DNA of 64,000 nt from Planctomycetota bacterium (GCA_018242525.1 JAFEBS010000055.1:161556-225555), one strand, 5' to 3'. Shown: positions 31,935-42,042, counted from the first letter of the stretch. The notes: generated by a model not told the origin, from the letters alone. Numbers and translations: made by a program.

Positions 31935-34576
31935 TCCAGATAGACAAACTCGTTCGAGGCCAGCAGCATGTGGCAGACGTCGGCGAGGGCCAGGCGCCGG
32001 GCTTCGTCTGACGCAACTCCCTTGGCAGCGTGACGTCCCTGCTGGTCCGCGACGAAATCGTTGAGCAATTTCAATTCGTCCGCAGTTGGTTCACGAGACA
32101 GGGCTGCCAACACGGTGAAATGAACGGGTGCGTCCGGGGATTCGCGGAGCGCTCGATCGGCAAACGCCACGGCGTAGGCGACGGCCGCATCACTGTTCAA
32201 CAGGGTCAGGGCCTGCGTGGAGACGGTCGATCGACTGCGACGGGTGCAGTTTGTTTCCATCACCGGCTGATCGTGCGCCTGCAGAATCGTCAACGGGTTG
32301 CCACGCAATACCTGCACATAGATGGAACGCCGGCGATCGTTCTGGCCGTCGGCAACAGTGACTTCGCCATCGCCTCGTCGCGCCACCGGAACTGGTGTAC
32401 CGTACAGGCGCTGGTCCAGAAGTCCCGCAACACAGAGCATCGCGTCCCGCAATGGTTCGGCATCGACCCGCCGGCCCCGCTGTCGCCAGAGTAACCGGTT
32501 GTCGGGATCCAATTTCGTTGCCCTGGCTTGAGTCGCTTCATCAATGTTCGATCGTTGGCGATACGTGCTTGATGTCATGATCAGCCGATGCAGATGCTTG
32601 ATGCTCCAACCGTTATCCACGAATTCGCGGGAAAGCCAATCGAGCAGTTGCGGGTGGCTGGGCGACGATCCGAGCGTGCCAAAGTCTTCGGGAGTCGAAA
32701 CGATGCCTTCGCCGAAGTGTTGCATCCAGATCCGATTGACTATGACGCGTGAAGTCAGCGGGTGATCGGGTTGCGTCAGCCAGCGGGCGAAAGCCAGTCG
32801 CCGCCCTGACGTTTTGGCATCCGCGGCCGGCGGGACCCATTGAAACGAAACCGGTGTCGTCAACGACGAGAGGACTCCCGGTTCAACCGGGGCTCCGGGG
32901 GTCAGCGCGTCGCCACGCCGCAAGAGCGGGGTTGTAACCGGACCGGGCAAATCGTACAGGGCGCGAATCTCGTCAAAACTGATCCGCTGACGTTCCTGAG
33001 CGGCAATGGCAGCGTTCCGCTGGTCCACGCCAGAGCGGTACTCGGGATACGTTTCTGGAAGCAGTTTGTCGAGAGTCTTGTCGTCCGGCTGCAATTGAGC
33101 GGTGAATTTTGCGATCAGGTATTTGTCGACTTCGGTCCTTTGATCGGCCGGTTTGCCGAACGCGGCTGTGATGTCGGCCCGCAGAACTTCCGGAAGGGTG
33201 GCCAGTCGTTCGTCGAACAGTTTTCGTTTGTGAGTGGCGCGCAGGGCGGCCATTTCATTCCGAAGTCGCGCAATTTCCGTGTTTAGTCTCGCGTTCAATT
33301 CGTCGGCAGACTTCTTCTGGGACGCCGTGGCGACCTGCAGTCGCCGATCCATCTGCGCGATCCATTGTTGCGGCCGCAAGGCAGACATGAACACCGCCTG
33401 CAACCGGTAGTACTCCGTCTGCGGGATCGGATCAAACTTGTGGCTATGGCAGCGGGCACACTGCAACGTCAGGCCCATTGTCGATGATGAAACGATCTGC
33501 AGAGTATCATTGATGGTGGGATAGAAATATTGTGCGTCCGCATTCTTGATCGTCGAAAAATCCGGTCGGCTGGAATCCGCGGCACAACGCAGGTATCCGG
33601 TGGCAGTGATCGCTTCGACGACCTCATCGGGCAGACGATCCAGCGTTTCGTACGCGGTCCAGTAGTCACTGAGTTCGTCGCCCGCCAGTTGCTCCTGCAG
33701 AAACCGATCGTACGGTTTGTCAGAATTGAACGCGCGGATCACATAGTCGCGAAACTTGTAGGCGGTCGGCAGGGGCCGATCTTCGGACAGGACTCCGGCG
33801 GAATCGGCATACCCGGCCAGATCGAGCCAGTGCCGAGCCCACCGCTCACCGTATTGGGGACTGGCGAGCAATCGGTCGATCATTCGTTCGTAGGCAAACT
33901 CATCCTGGTCTGCGAGAAATTCACGCAGTTCCTCGGGTGATGGAGGGAGACCGATCAGGTCATAGAACGCGCGGCGCAGCAGGATGTCCGGGCTGGCATC
34001 GGGAGCTTGAGTCAATCCTTTCGCAGCAAGTGCCGCCAGGACGAACGAGTCAATGACATTGCGAACACGTCCTGCCTCCAGAGCCTTCGGAATGTCAGGT
34101 CGTGTGGGTGGACGAAACGACCAGTGGTCGCTGCCGCCAGCATCAGCCTGCCCCCTGGCCTCTTCCTCGTCGACCAGGGACTCGGACGAGGTGGCACCGT
34201 CGTTGATCCACGATCGAATCAGCCCCTTTTCCTCGGCCGACAGGGCCGGCCCACCCTTCGGCATGTCGTTGGAGGCGAGCTTTTCCCACAAGAGACTGGA
34301 TTCCGCCGCCTTGATCCGGATCGCCGGGCCCGACGTCCCGCCACGGAGCAGTTCGCGGGTGGTGGTCAGCCGCAGTCCCTGTTCCGGCTCCGCTCCTGCA
34401 TGACATTTGACGCAGCGAGCCTTGAAGATCGGCAGAATGTGTTCTTCAAATGTGACTTTTGGTTTGGGATCGTCGGCCAATGAGATCTGGCAGAGGAACA
34501 CCAGCCCCAACCCGAACAGGGGCGATACAGGTCGACCGGCGTTTCGCTTCTTCGCGGCAATCATTGCAGCCTGCAT
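31931..34576 (-). CDS. PSD1 and planctomycete cytochrome C domain protein (PSCyt1-DUF1549-DUF1553)
   Basis: 881-residue secreted protein restricted to planctomycetes and relatives. After a signal peptide (FGLGLVFLCQISLA) comes the PSCyt1 domain with one heme site CVKCH. DUF1549 follows (RNVIDSFVLAALAAKGL; RWARHWLDLAGYADS). A coiled linker with an added CARCHSHKFDPI motif separates it from DUF1553 (RLAFARWLTQPDHPLTSRVIVNRIWMQHFGEGIV; NDFVADQ). Start 34576 has GGGGGAG 7 bases upstream. The DUF1501 gene follows. The stop codon lies inside repeat R3. The role is unknown, probably periplasmic redox-linked degradation. Confidence 0.94.
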   Translation of the reverse strand: MQAAMIAAKKRNAGRPVSPLFGLGLVFLCQISLADDPKPKVTFEEHILPIFKARCVKCHAGAEPEQGLRLTTTRELLRGGTSGPAIRIKAAESSLLWEKLASNDMPKGGPALSAEEKGLIRSWINDGATSSESLVDEEEARGQADAGGSDHWSFRPPTRPDIPKALEAGRVRNVIDSFVLAALAAKGLTQAPDASPDILLRRAFYDLIGLPPSPEELREFLADQDEFAYERMIDRLLASPQYGERWARHWLDLAGYADSAGVLSEDRPLPTAYKFRDYVIRAFNSDKPYDRFLQEQLAGDELSDYWTAYETLDRLPDEVVEAITATGYLRCAADSSRPDFSTIKNADAQYFYPTINDTLQIVSSSTMGLTLQCARCHSHKFDPIPQTEYYRLQAVFMSALRPQQWIAQMDRRLQVATASQKKSADELNARLNTEIARLRNEMAALRATHKRKLFDERLATLPEVLRADITAAFGKPADQRTEVDKYLIAKFTAQLQPDDKTLDKLLPETYPEYRSGVDQRNAAIAAQERQRISFDEIRALYDLPGPVTTPLLRRGDALTPGAPVEPGVLSSLTTPVSFQWVPPAADAKTSGRRLAFARWLTQPDHPLTSRVIVNRIWMQHFGEGIVSTPEDFGTLGSSPSHPQLLDWLSREFVDNGWSIKHLHRLIMTSSTYRQRSNIDEATQARATKLDPDNRLLWRQRGRRVDAEPLRDAMLCVAGLLDQRLYGTPVPVARRGDGEVTVADGQNDRRRSIYVQVLRGNPLTILQAHDQPVMETNCTRRSRSTVSTQALTLLNSDAAVAYAVAFADRALRESPDAPVHFTVLAALSREPTADELKLLNDFVADQQGRHAAKGVASDEARRLALADVCHMLLASNEFVYLD

Positions 34577-34754
34577 ACCCACTCCCCCGGCAATTCCCAG
34601 TTCCCTGGAGCGGACGCAGAATGTAGTTCCCCACACGCAGTCAATGACGCGACGCCGCTCCCATCAATTCTCGCTTACGTTTAGGGCTTGCGTCAACCTC
34701 GGCAATCGTAGGGAATTCCGAAAGGTGGGGTTGGCACCTTTGATCGCTGATTTC
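34577..34754. other. Upstream region of the PSD1 gene
   Basis: Left part of a 734-base gap (34577-35310). It should contain the - strand PSD1 promoter. Repeat B1 occupies 34755-34882. The rest, to 35310, shows no convincing gene. Confidence 0.4.
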
Positions 34755-34882
34755 GTGAGCGGCGCGGCACTAGCCGCGGGTGCATTATCACTCGTACCCG
34801 AAGAACCCGCGGCTCGCGCCGTGCGGCTCACAATGCAACCCAAAGCGTCAGCGAGGCATCGAGTTAATTCCCGCCCTCCCTC
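34755..34882. repeat. Large hairpin repeat, copy B1
   Basis: Palindromic core with arms at about 34755-34781 and 34805-34831 (several mismatches), followed by a 50-base single-copy flank ending GCCCTCCCTC. The same core and flank recur at 45179-45312, where the flank is on the other side. Confidence 0.85.
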
Positions 34883-35310
34883 AATCGCACCGACCGATGC
34901 CCCACTGGCCAAATCAAAGGTCCGTTGTTGGCGTTGCAACCCGGAAACATCCAGGCACCAATCGAAGCGCGCATCGGATCTCTTCTTCCAATCTGATGTT
35001 GCGTCCGAATTCCGCCCTTCCTCACTCGTTGAACGTGGCTTTCCGGCAACGGACTGCGAAACCTCAATTCCATTCTGACGGACCGCCAGCTCGCTTTTTT
35101 GTCGGGCCGCAACATCTGACGTGAAAACGAGTTACCGGTGACGCCGCGGATTCGCGAATTCAGAAAGCTGAACGGAATGTTTCATTGGCATTTCGATTGC
35201 TTTACATCCTGTTCATCCTGCGAAACACAATTGCAAACAGACCGAGACGACAGCAGGGGTCTCGGCAACCGAATCACAACGTCCCGCGAAGTTCCAGAAA
35301 GAACATCACC

Positions 35311-35619
35311 ATGCCGACTCTTTTCGCCGCCCTGATCCATGACGAATCCGGTTTCATCGTTTCCGCCGAACTGGTCCTGGTCGCCACGATCGCTGTCCTG
35401 GGGATGATTGTCGGACTGTCGGAAATCGCCCTGAACGTGAACAACGAACTGGAAGACGTCGGCTCTGCATTCGGATCCCTGAATCAAACGTACTGCGTCA
35501 AGGGGATCAAGGGTTGTGCCGGGTACAGCAGCGGGACGGAATTCCGCGACAACATCGATAACTGCGACAACACCTGCGACGTTCAAAGCTTCGATGGCCG
35601 CGGCGAATACTCGGAATGA
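35311..35619 (+). CDS. Pilin-like small secreted or membrane protein
   Basis: 102 residues. The short N-terminus MPTLFAALIHDESGF is followed by a hydrophobic helix VSAELVLVATIAVLGMIVGL, with Glu five residues after Phe-Ile as in Flp/TadE-type prepilins. The remainder is polar with four Cys residues (YCVKGIKGC; NCDNTC), which could form two disulfides. It resembles planctomycete pilin-like proteins often left as hypothetical. No assembly gene is adjacent. Start 35311 was chosen because the upstream part of the frame (from 35185) lacks any such pattern. Confidence 0.75.
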   Translation: MPTLFAALIHDESGFIVSAELVLVATIAVLGMIVGLSEIALNVNNELEDVGSAFGSLNQTYCVKGIKGCAGYSSGTEFRDNIDNCDNTCDVQSFDGRGEYSE

Positions 35620-35983
35620 ACCTTGACTGCACCGGGTACGTAAAGTCGTCGGAACGCACCCGCTCCGCGACAGCATGATCGACCCTCTCTGGTCCGCGAA
35701 CAAAAACTGCCGCAAGTCTCTCGCACCCGAGGCCTCTGCGGCTGTCGCGTTCTATGTTGTCCGATCACGCCAAAAACAAGCCTCACAATCGATCCATTCA
35801 GAACACGTCCAACAAGATGAGCGAAATCAAAACGATGTTGCCGACACGCCTCGTGACGTGAGCTATGTTTTTTACAGACGTCAATGTGCGAGATTGGGAT
35901 TCTGTTTGGCCCATCTTCTTGTCACGGCGTCGCACTGCAAAATATGTCTGAAATCTCTGGCAAGTACTTTGGAGCCTGACACC
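35620..35983. other. Intergenic region before the carrier-protein cluster
   Basis: 364 bases with no recognised gene or repeat. It probably holds the promoter of the cluster that starts at 35984. The ACP frame stays open back to 35675, but that extension is Cys/Arg-rich and unlike ACP. Confidence 0.4.
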
Positions 35984-36244
35984 GTGACCGATGCCACAGC
36001 CACAACTGATACCACCGCCGTTCGAGAAGTTCTGGCTCAACACGGCCGGTTGACCGTGGATATCCAGACCCTGGATGAAGATTTTGATCTGTACGGTGCC
36101 GGACTGACGTCGCTGGCCACCGTCGGGATCATGCTCGCGCTGGAAGATCGATTTGAGATCGAGTTTCCAGAATCGATGCTCAGCCGTAGTACGTTTCGCA
36201 GCGTCTCGGCCATTGCGGAAGCGGTGGCTCGACTCGCCGGTTGA
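35984..36244 (+). CDS. Acyl/aminoacyl carrier protein
   Basis: 86-residue carrier protein. The phosphopantetheine attachment motif is LYGAGLTSL with Ser43, replacing the usual DSL. It is followed by the helix-III pattern VGIMLALEDRFEIEFPESML and SVSAIAEAV. The GTG start at 35984 has GGAG 9 bases upstream. It is the first gene of the six-gene set and the natural acceptor for the amino acid:[carrier protein] ligase at 37573-38502. It needs a phosphopantetheinyl transferase, which is not in the window. The Thr-Ser variant at the attachment site suggests a dedicated carrier rather than the fatty-acid ACP. Confidence 0.88.
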   Translation: MTDATATTDTTAVREVLAQHGRLTVDIQTLDEDFDLYGAGLTSLATVGIMLALEDRFEIEFPESMLSRSTFRSVSAIAEAVARLAG

Positions 36245-36355
36245 TTTCCAGCACGCAACGCCTTCCCGACGCCCCGCAATCATCACCAGCCATGACGTGA
36301 CCTCCTGTTTCCTGATTCCCGGACGCTCCCCGTTTCGTCCCTTCGAGAGTTCCCC

Positions 36356-37570
36356 ATGATGCCAGTCGCAGACCTGCCTGCCGTATCGACCGCATCCGCC
36401 ACCGACGCGGTTGATTTTGATGAATTGCTCAATCGAGTCCATGTCATTGGCCGGGATGTCCTGGCGGTGCATGCGGCGGACGTCGATCGCCTGGCGCGAT
36501 TTCCCGTCGAATCGATCGATGCGATGAAGGAAGCCAGACTGCTCAGCGCCTATGTCCCCGTCGAATACGGCGGCATGGGTCTGAACATTGTGGAGATGGC
36601 TCGAATCTGCGAGGCGCTCGGCCAGTATTGCGGTTCGTCCGCCATGATCTATGCGATGCACTGCATCCAGGTCGCCTGCGTCGTCCACCACGCTCAAGAA
36701 TCGTCCTACTTCCGTCACTATCTGCGGGATCTGGTGACCGAACAACGCCTGATGGCTTCCGCCACGACGGAAATCGGCACCGGCGGAGACCTGCGATCCA
36801 GCGTCTGTGCCATTGAAGTCAACGGTGATTGCTTCACACTGACCAAGAAGGCCCCCGTCATTTCATACGGCGAATACTCCGATGACATCCTCGTCACCTG
36901 CCGCCGGGCACCCGATGCTGCCGCGAGTGAGCAGGTGCATGTGATGGTCAAGCGGGGTGAATACCACGCAGAACCGTTATCGACGTGGGATACGATGGGT
37001 TTTCGTGGGACCTGTAGTTCCGGGTTTACGCTGACGTCGCATGGCGCAACCGACCAGATTCTGCCGACTCCATTCAATGACATCCTGTCACAAACGATGC
37101 ATCCCTATTCGCATATCGTCTGGGGCGCGCTCTGGACGGGGATTGCGGCTGACGCCGTCAACCAGGCGCGTGCCTTCGTTCGGGCCGAAGCCCGCAAGAC
37201 GCCCGGTGAAACGCCGATTTCGGCAATTCGCCTGGCGGAAGTCGATCTGGTCCTGCAGGAAATGCGGCACAACGTCTACAGCCTGGCCCGCGAATATCAC
37301 GAATTGCTGTCGAATAATGCCGGCGAATCCATTCACGGCTTCGGCTTCTCGATCCGCACCAACAACCTGAAGCTGTCCTGTTCCCAACGCATCGTCGAAA
37401 TCGTCGGCCAGGCGCTGTTGATCTGTGGCATCCAGGGCTATCGCAACGATTCCAAGTTCAGCCTGTCGCGCCACCTGCGGGATTCCTACGGGGCGGCACT
37501 GATGGTCAACAATGACCGGATTACCAAACTTAACGCCACCATGCTGCTGGCACACAGAGAGGGACATTGA
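36356..37570 (+). CDS. Acyl-CoA dehydrogenase-like flavoprotein
   Basis: 404-residue member of the acyl-CoA dehydrogenase fold. The N-terminal helical domain shows YVPVEYGGMGL. The flavin-binding beta domain shows ASATTEIGTGGDL and TKKAPVISYGEYSDDILV. The C-terminal helical domain contains RHLRDSYGAALMVNN. The usual catalytic Glu is not obvious. In this setting it may oxidise a carrier-bound aminoacyl thioester, as related flavoproteins oxidise prolyl-carrier proteins. That role is inferred from context. It ends 2 bases before the ligase gene. Confidence 0.9.
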   Translation: MMPVADLPAVSTASATDAVDFDELLNRVHVIGRDVLAVHAADVDRLARFPVESIDAMKEARLLSAYVPVEYGGMGLNIVEMARICEALGQYCGSSAMIYAMHCIQVACVVHHAQESSYFRHYLRDLVTEQRLMASATTEIGTGGDLRSSVCAIEVNGDCFTLTKKAPVISYGEYSDDILVTCRRAPDAAASEQVHVMVKRGEYHAEPLSTWDTMGFRGTCSSGFTLTSHGATDQILPTPFNDILSQTMHPYSHIVWGALWTGIAADAVNQARAFVRAEARKTPGETPISAIRLAEVDLVLQEMRHNVYSLAREYHELLSNNAGESIHGFGFSIRTNNLKLSCSQRIVEIVGQALLICGIQGYRNDSKFSLSRHLRDSYGAALMVNNDRITKLNATMLLAHREGH

Positions 37571-37572
37571 CA

Positions 37573-38502
37573 ATGTGCATTGCGACCATGAGTTTGAGTG
37601 AAGCTTATCAGCACTGTCAGGATCAGTTGCTCGAAGCCGGTTTGCTGATTTCCTCAGGCGTCCCCGGCCTGTACGGCTTCAGCGGTGTGTTCGAAGATGT
37701 GGTCGAACGGTTCGAAGCCGCGGTCACCCGACGTGCCAAGCCATTGAAGGCGGAAGTCATGCGGTTTCCGGCCATCCTGAATCGCAAGCACTACCTGCAA
37801 ACCACGCACATTGAGAATTTTCCTGATCTGATGGGCTCGGTCCACAGTTTTACCGGGAACGAACACGATCACGCCAAACTGCTGGACAAGCGGGCGCGCG
37901 GCGAAGACTGGACAACCAGCCTGACTCCGACTGACGTCATGTTGACTCCGGCCGCCTGTTATCCCCTATATCCGACGGCAACCGGCACCACCCTGACCAG
38001 CGAAGGTCGGCTCGTCGACTTGCGTTCCTTCGTCTTCCGTCATGAACCATCGATCGATCCAGCCCGGATGCAGATCTTCCGCCAGCGGGAATTTGTCCGG
38101 ATGGGAACCGCTGAGCAGGCGCTGGAACACCGGGAATACTGGTTGCAGGTCGGTCAGGAAGTTTTGAACTCGGTCGGCCTGGCCGTGCAGAGTGTCGTGG
38201 CCAATGATCCCTTCTTCGGTCGTGGTGGCCGCATGATGGCTGCCGCCCAGAAGGAACAGGATCTGAAGTTTGAGCTGGTGCATGCCGTGGCAACGTCGGA
38301 AAAGCCGACGGCCATCACGTCGTGCAATTATCACCTGGACCATTTCGGGCACGCATTCGACTTCAAGACCCCCGATGGAAAGTACGCTCACACGGCGTGC
38401 ATCGGTTTCGGTCTGGAGCGAATTGCCCTGGCCCTGTTCATGACTCACGGTTTTGACCCGGATCACTGGCCTTCAGACGTGAAGAGTGTACTCGCACTAT
38501 GA
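37573..38502 (+). CDS. Amino acid:[carrier protein] ligase (class II aaRS-like)
   Basis: 309-residue homologue of seryl-tRNA synthetase catalytic domains without a tRNA-binding domain. This family activates a small amino acid with ATP and loads it on the phosphopantetheine of a carrier protein. Class II marks are HEPSIDPARMQIFRQREFVRMG (motif 2) and GFGLERIALALF (motif 3). The zinc ligands of the family (Cys, Glu, Cys) appear as Cys129, Glu173 and Cys276. Start 37573 follows GAGAGGG; a TTG two codons earlier would overlap the previous gene. Its stop overlaps the next start (ATGA). The amino acid is probably Gly or Ala, from the known members. Confidence 0.92.
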   Translation: MCIATMSLSEAYQHCQDQLLEAGLLISSGVPGLYGFSGVFEDVVERFEAAVTRRAKPLKAEVMRFPAILNRKHYLQTTHIENFPDLMGSVHSFTGNEHDHAKLLDKRARGEDWTTSLTPTDVMLTPAACYPLYPTATGTTLTSEGRLVDLRSFVFRHEPSIDPARMQIFRQREFVRMGTAEQALEHREYWLQVGQEVLNSVGLAVQSVVANDPFFGRGGRMMAAAQKEQDLKFELVHAVATSEKPTAITSCNYHLDHFGHAFDFKTPDGKYAHTACIGFGLERIALALFMTHGFDPDHWPSDVKSVLAL

Positions 38503-39479
38503 CGAAACAGGTTTTCCCGCTGAGCCCCGCTGGCTACCAGCGACACTTGATTCATACGAGAGAACGTCACTGGGCGGAAACGAACTGTTACGTCGACGTC
38601 TGGATCGAGTTGCTGCATGCCTGGGGCTTTGATCCCCTCGCCGCCATGCCATTCACGGTGGGCATCGACTTCGAGGGGGATCAGTGGACCTTCTTCAAAT
38701 TCCCGCACGCGGATCTGCGGGACCTGTTTGGATTGGACGTCCAGGAACTGGCGATCTGGCAGCCGTTGGTGGAACATGTCGACGAACAGGTTGGTCGCGG
38801 TCGGCCGGTGCTGGTCGAACTCGATTCCTTCTACCTGCCGGACACCGCCGGAACCGCTTACCACCTGCAACATACCAAGTCGACGGTTGCAGCCATTGAC
38901 ATCGATGTTGCAAACCACCGGCTGGGATACTTCCACGGACAGGGGTATTACGAACTGAGCGGCGACGACTTCGCAAGCGTATTCCGAATGGCGGGGCCGA
39001 ATGATCCGGCGATGCTGCCGCCCTATGTGGAATTCGTCAAACGCCGTCCCATTCGGGGAACGACAGGAGGTGGATTAGTGGAAACCTCACTGTCGCTCCT
39101 GAAGCAGCAACTGCAACTGATCCCCGACGTGAATCCGTTTGAAAAGTTCAAACCGCGATTTGCCGCCGATCTGGACTGGCTGACCAACGAATCTCTGGAC
39201 GTGTTCCATCAATACTCGTTTGCCACGCTGCGTCAGTTTGGCGCCTGCTATGAAATGGCGGCACTTTACCTGGATTGGCTGGGAGCTCACGATGTTGCCG
39301 GCCTGGAACTGGCACGAGATGCCTTCAACCAGTTGTCGACGGGAGCCAAGACGTTGCAGTTCCAATTGGCCCGGGCAATGGCTCGCAAAAAGCCGCTCAG
39401 CCTGACACCGATTGATGACATGGCCAGCACCTGGCAAACCGCGATCAGCCATCTGACCTCGCGGCTTCTGGCAACTTGA
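38499..39479 (+). CDS. DUF1839 family protein
   Basis: 326 residues, no known activity. The N-terminal half has conserved-looking phrases HWAETNCYVDVWIELLHAWGFDP, GDQWTFFKFPHADLRDLFGLDVQEL and VELDSFYLPDT, with HTKSTVAAIDID. The second half is helical. The family tends to occur next to amino acid:[carrier protein] ligases, so it may take the aminoacyl group from the carrier. The Cys in NCYVD and the His/Asp residues are candidates for catalysis. The 4-base overlap with the ligase gene shows translational coupling. No signal peptide is visible. Confidence 0.85.
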   Translation: MTKQVFPLSPAGYQRHLIHTRERHWAETNCYVDVWIELLHAWGFDPLAAMPFTVGIDFEGDQWTFFKFPHADLRDLFGLDVQELAIWQPLVEHVDEQVGRGRPVLVELDSFYLPDTAGTAYHLQHTKSTVAAIDIDVANHRLGYFHGQGYYELSGDDFASVFRMAGPNDPAMLPPYVEFVKRRPIRGTTGGGLVETSLSLLKQQLQLIPDVNPFEKFKPRFAADLDWLTNESLDVFHQYSFATLRQFGACYEMAALYLDWLGAHDVAGLELARDAFNQLSTGAKTLQFQLARAMARKKPLSLTPIDDMASTWQTAISHLTSRLLAT

Positions 39480-39516
39480 AACAGCCTGTGACTGTCATCT
39501 GGCTGGACACTACTCA

Positions 39517-42042
39517 ATGGCTGCGGACTACGAAGAATCAGCAATCCCATCCCAGGGCTCGTGGAGTCCCTGGCATTGCTCCGCGCATCCTCCCGGATCG
39601 ATCACGGATCCGTCACAATTGCCGCGGGAAAGTAAAGACTGGATTCCTGCCACGGTCCCTGGAACCGTCGCCGGCGACCTCGCGGCGATTGACCGCTGGA
39701 CGTTTGAGAGCCCGGCAGAGATCGACAAAGACGACTGGTGGTTTCGGTCCACTCTGCAGGTCCCGATCGAGGCGATGTCCCGAATGGCGTGCCTGATCTT
39801 TGAGGGCCTGGCGACGCTTGCCGAAGTCTGGCTGAACGGTGAATTGCTGCTGACCAGCGACAACATGTTTCGCAGCCACCGCGTGGACGTCTCGTCCCGC
39901 CTGCGTGGCGACAACGAACTCGTCCTCGGTTTTCGATCGGTGACCGAAAATCTCAAGCAAAAGCGGCCGCGACCGCGATGGAAGACGAATCTGGTGAACA
40001 ACCAGCAATTGCGCTGGCTCCGCGGAACATTGCAGGGACGAATCCCCGGCTGGTCGCCTCCCGCTCCGGCGATCGGACCCTGGCGTGGAATTCGACTGGA
40101 AATCCAGCCCGTCTCCCTTCATTCCGTTCATCTGAAGTCGCGCCTCGACAACGGCTGCGGCATTGTCACGTTCGACGCCAGCGTGGTCAGTGCCGGTTCG
40201 ATCGAATCCGCCTCATTGCGAGTTGGAACTCACGTTGTACCGCTGCGACTGTTACGGAAACTGGAAGGCAATTCATTACACGGCGAATTGCGGATCGACC
40301 AGCCGAATCTCTGGTGGCCGCACACCCATGGTCAACCGGACCTGTATGAATGCGAAGTGGTTGTCGAATCCGGAGGCCGCAAGGATTGCTTTCCTTGCGC
40401 GCCGATTGGATTCCGCCAGTTGGAGATTGAGACCACCGATGGCTTCCGGGTGCGGGCGAACGGACAGTCGATCTATTGTCGCGGTGCCTGCTGGACCGTC
40501 TGTGACATCCTGACACTGTCAGGCACGGAAGAGCAATTGCGGCACGACTTGACCCTTGCGCGCGACGCGGGTGCAAACATGCTGCGCGTCGGTGGCACGA
40601 TGGTCTACGAGAGTGACACGTTCTACCGCCTGTGCGATGAACTCGGGATCCTCGTCTGGCAGGACTTCATGTTTGCCAACATGGACTATCCGGTCGATGA
40701 CGTAGCCTTTCGAAAGAATGTGGTAGCCGAGGCAACCGAACAACTCACGCGCCTGGCCGCTCATCCTTGCGTTGCAGTGTACTGTGGGAACAGCGAGATC
40801 GAACAGCAGGCGGCGATGCTGGGAATGCCGCGAGAAATGTGGACCAATTCCTGGTTTACGCAGGATCTGCCTGAACTGGTTCGCCACCTGCACCCGGGGA
40901 CCGGTTATGTCCCGTCGACTCCCACGGGCGGAGTTCTACCGTTTCAGCCGAATACCGGGCTGACACACTATTACGGAGTGGGTGCCTACTTGCGCCCGGT
41001 CACCGATGTGCGTCGTTCGGACGTCAAGTTCACTCCAGAATGCCTGGGGTTTTCGAACGTTCCGGAAGCGGTGACGATCGATGCGATCATGCAGGTATCG
41101 AATGCGGTCACACACGATCCCCGCTGGAAGCGCCGCGTGCCGCGGGATTCCGGTGCCGGTTGGGATTTCGAAGATGTCCGCGATCACTATTTGCGGGAAG
41201 TCTACCTGGTCGATCCCGTTCAACTGCGGTCCTGGGACAGTCCGAAATATCTGCAACTGAGCCGGCTGGTCACCGGCGAAATGATGCAGCAAACGTTTTC
41301 CGAATGGCGCAGCGGCCACGGGAGCAATCGGGGTGGACTGGTCTGGTTCTACAAGGATTTATGGCCTGCCGCCGGTTGGGGGATCCTCGATTCCACAGGA
41401 ACCCCCAAGGCCGCGTACTACGCATTGAAGAGAATCTGGAAAAGTCGCCAATTGGTACTGACCGACGAGGGACTGAACGGATTGCAACTGCATCTGGTCA
41501 ATGAGGGTGGCGACGCCTGTGACGGATTCTTGGAAGTCCAGTTGCTGAAGGGACCTGATGTTGTCATTGCCCGGCAGGAAATTCCCGTCCAGATCGAGGG
41601 AAGAGCGTCTCGGACACTGAGCGCCGACGAAATCCTGGGCGGGTTTTACGATGTCAGCTATGCCTATCGATTTGGCCGTCCTCACCACGATGTCGTCGTG
41701 GCGACGTGGTTCGATGCGGACCGGAATGTCGTCAGTGAGGCGTTTCATTTTATCCGACGCGGAATTCCCGCACTGGAACGAAACGTGGTTCTGGAAACCT
41801 CGGCGGCACCAGCGGCCAGTGGCGACTATCGCATCACATTGCGCGCGGATCGCTTCCTGCAGAGCGTTCAGGTCTCGGCGTCAGGATTTCTGCCAGACGA
41901 CAACTACTTTCATCTCGCGCCGAATCGGACGAAGTCGGTCACGTTCCGTCCCCGTCAGCCAGCGTCTCGATTCAAAGCGATGGTCGAAGCCCTGAACATG
42001 GATGCCAGCCACATCGTCACTGTTCGGCCTACAACCACCTAG
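39517..42042 (+). CDS. Glycoside hydrolase family 2 protein, beta-mannosidase-like
   Basis: 841-residue GH2 enzyme. The N-terminal sugar-binding domain (WWFRSTLQV; FEGLATLAEVWLNG) is followed by Ig-like domains and the TIM barrel. The barrel holds WQDFMFANMDYP, the acid/base Glu427 in YCGNSE and the nucleophile Glu508 in FTPECLGFSN. Both catalytic residues are therefore present in beta-mannosidase-like positions. No signal peptide is visible, so it may act in the cytoplasm. Its place between DUF1839 and a hydrolase in a carrier-protein operon is unusual and points to a sugar-containing product. Substrate is uncertain: mannoside or glucosaminide. Confidence 0.9.
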   Translation: MAADYEESAIPSQGSWSPWHCSAHPPGSITDPSQLPRESKDWIPATVPGTVAGDLAAIDRWTFESPAEIDKDDWWFRSTLQVPIEAMSRMACLIFEGLATLAEVWLNGELLLTSDNMFRSHRVDVSSRLRGDNELVLGFRSVTENLKQKRPRPRWKTNLVNNQQLRWLRGTLQGRIPGWSPPAPAIGPWRGIRLEIQPVSLHSVHLKSRLDNGCGIVTFDASVVSAGSIESASLRVGTHVVPLRLLRKLEGNSLHGELRIDQPNLWWPHTHGQPDLYECEVVVESGGRKDCFPCAPIGFRQLEIETTDGFRVRANGQSIYCRGACWTVCDILTLSGTEEQLRHDLTLARDAGANMLRVGGTMVYESDTFYRLCDELGILVWQDFMFANMDYPVDDVAFRKNVVAEATEQLTRLAAHPCVAVYCGNSEIEQQAAMLGMPREMWTNSWFTQDLPELVRHLHPGTGYVPSTPTGGVLPFQPNTGLTHYYGVGAYLRPVTDVRRSDVKFTPECLGFSNVPEAVTIDAIMQVSNAVTHDPRWKRRVPRDSGAGWDFEDVRDHYLREVYLVDPVQLRSWDSPKYLQLSRLVTGEMMQQTFSEWRSGHGSNRGGLVWFYKDLWPAAGWGILDSTGTPKAAYYALKRIWKSRQLVLTDEGLNGLQLHLVNEGGDACDGFLEVQLLKGPDVVIARQEIPVQIEGRASRTLSADEILGGFYDVSYAYRFGRPHHDVVVATWFDADRNVVSEAFHFIRRGIPALERNVVLETSAAPAASGDYRITLRADRFLQSVQVSASGFLPDDNYFHLAPNRTKSVTFRPRQPASRFKAMVEALNMDASHIVTVRPTTT

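Noticed and set aside
35675-35983. N-terminal extension of the carrier protein
   Set aside because: The added ~100 residues are unlike ACP; GTG 35984 with GGAG upstream gives the normal length.
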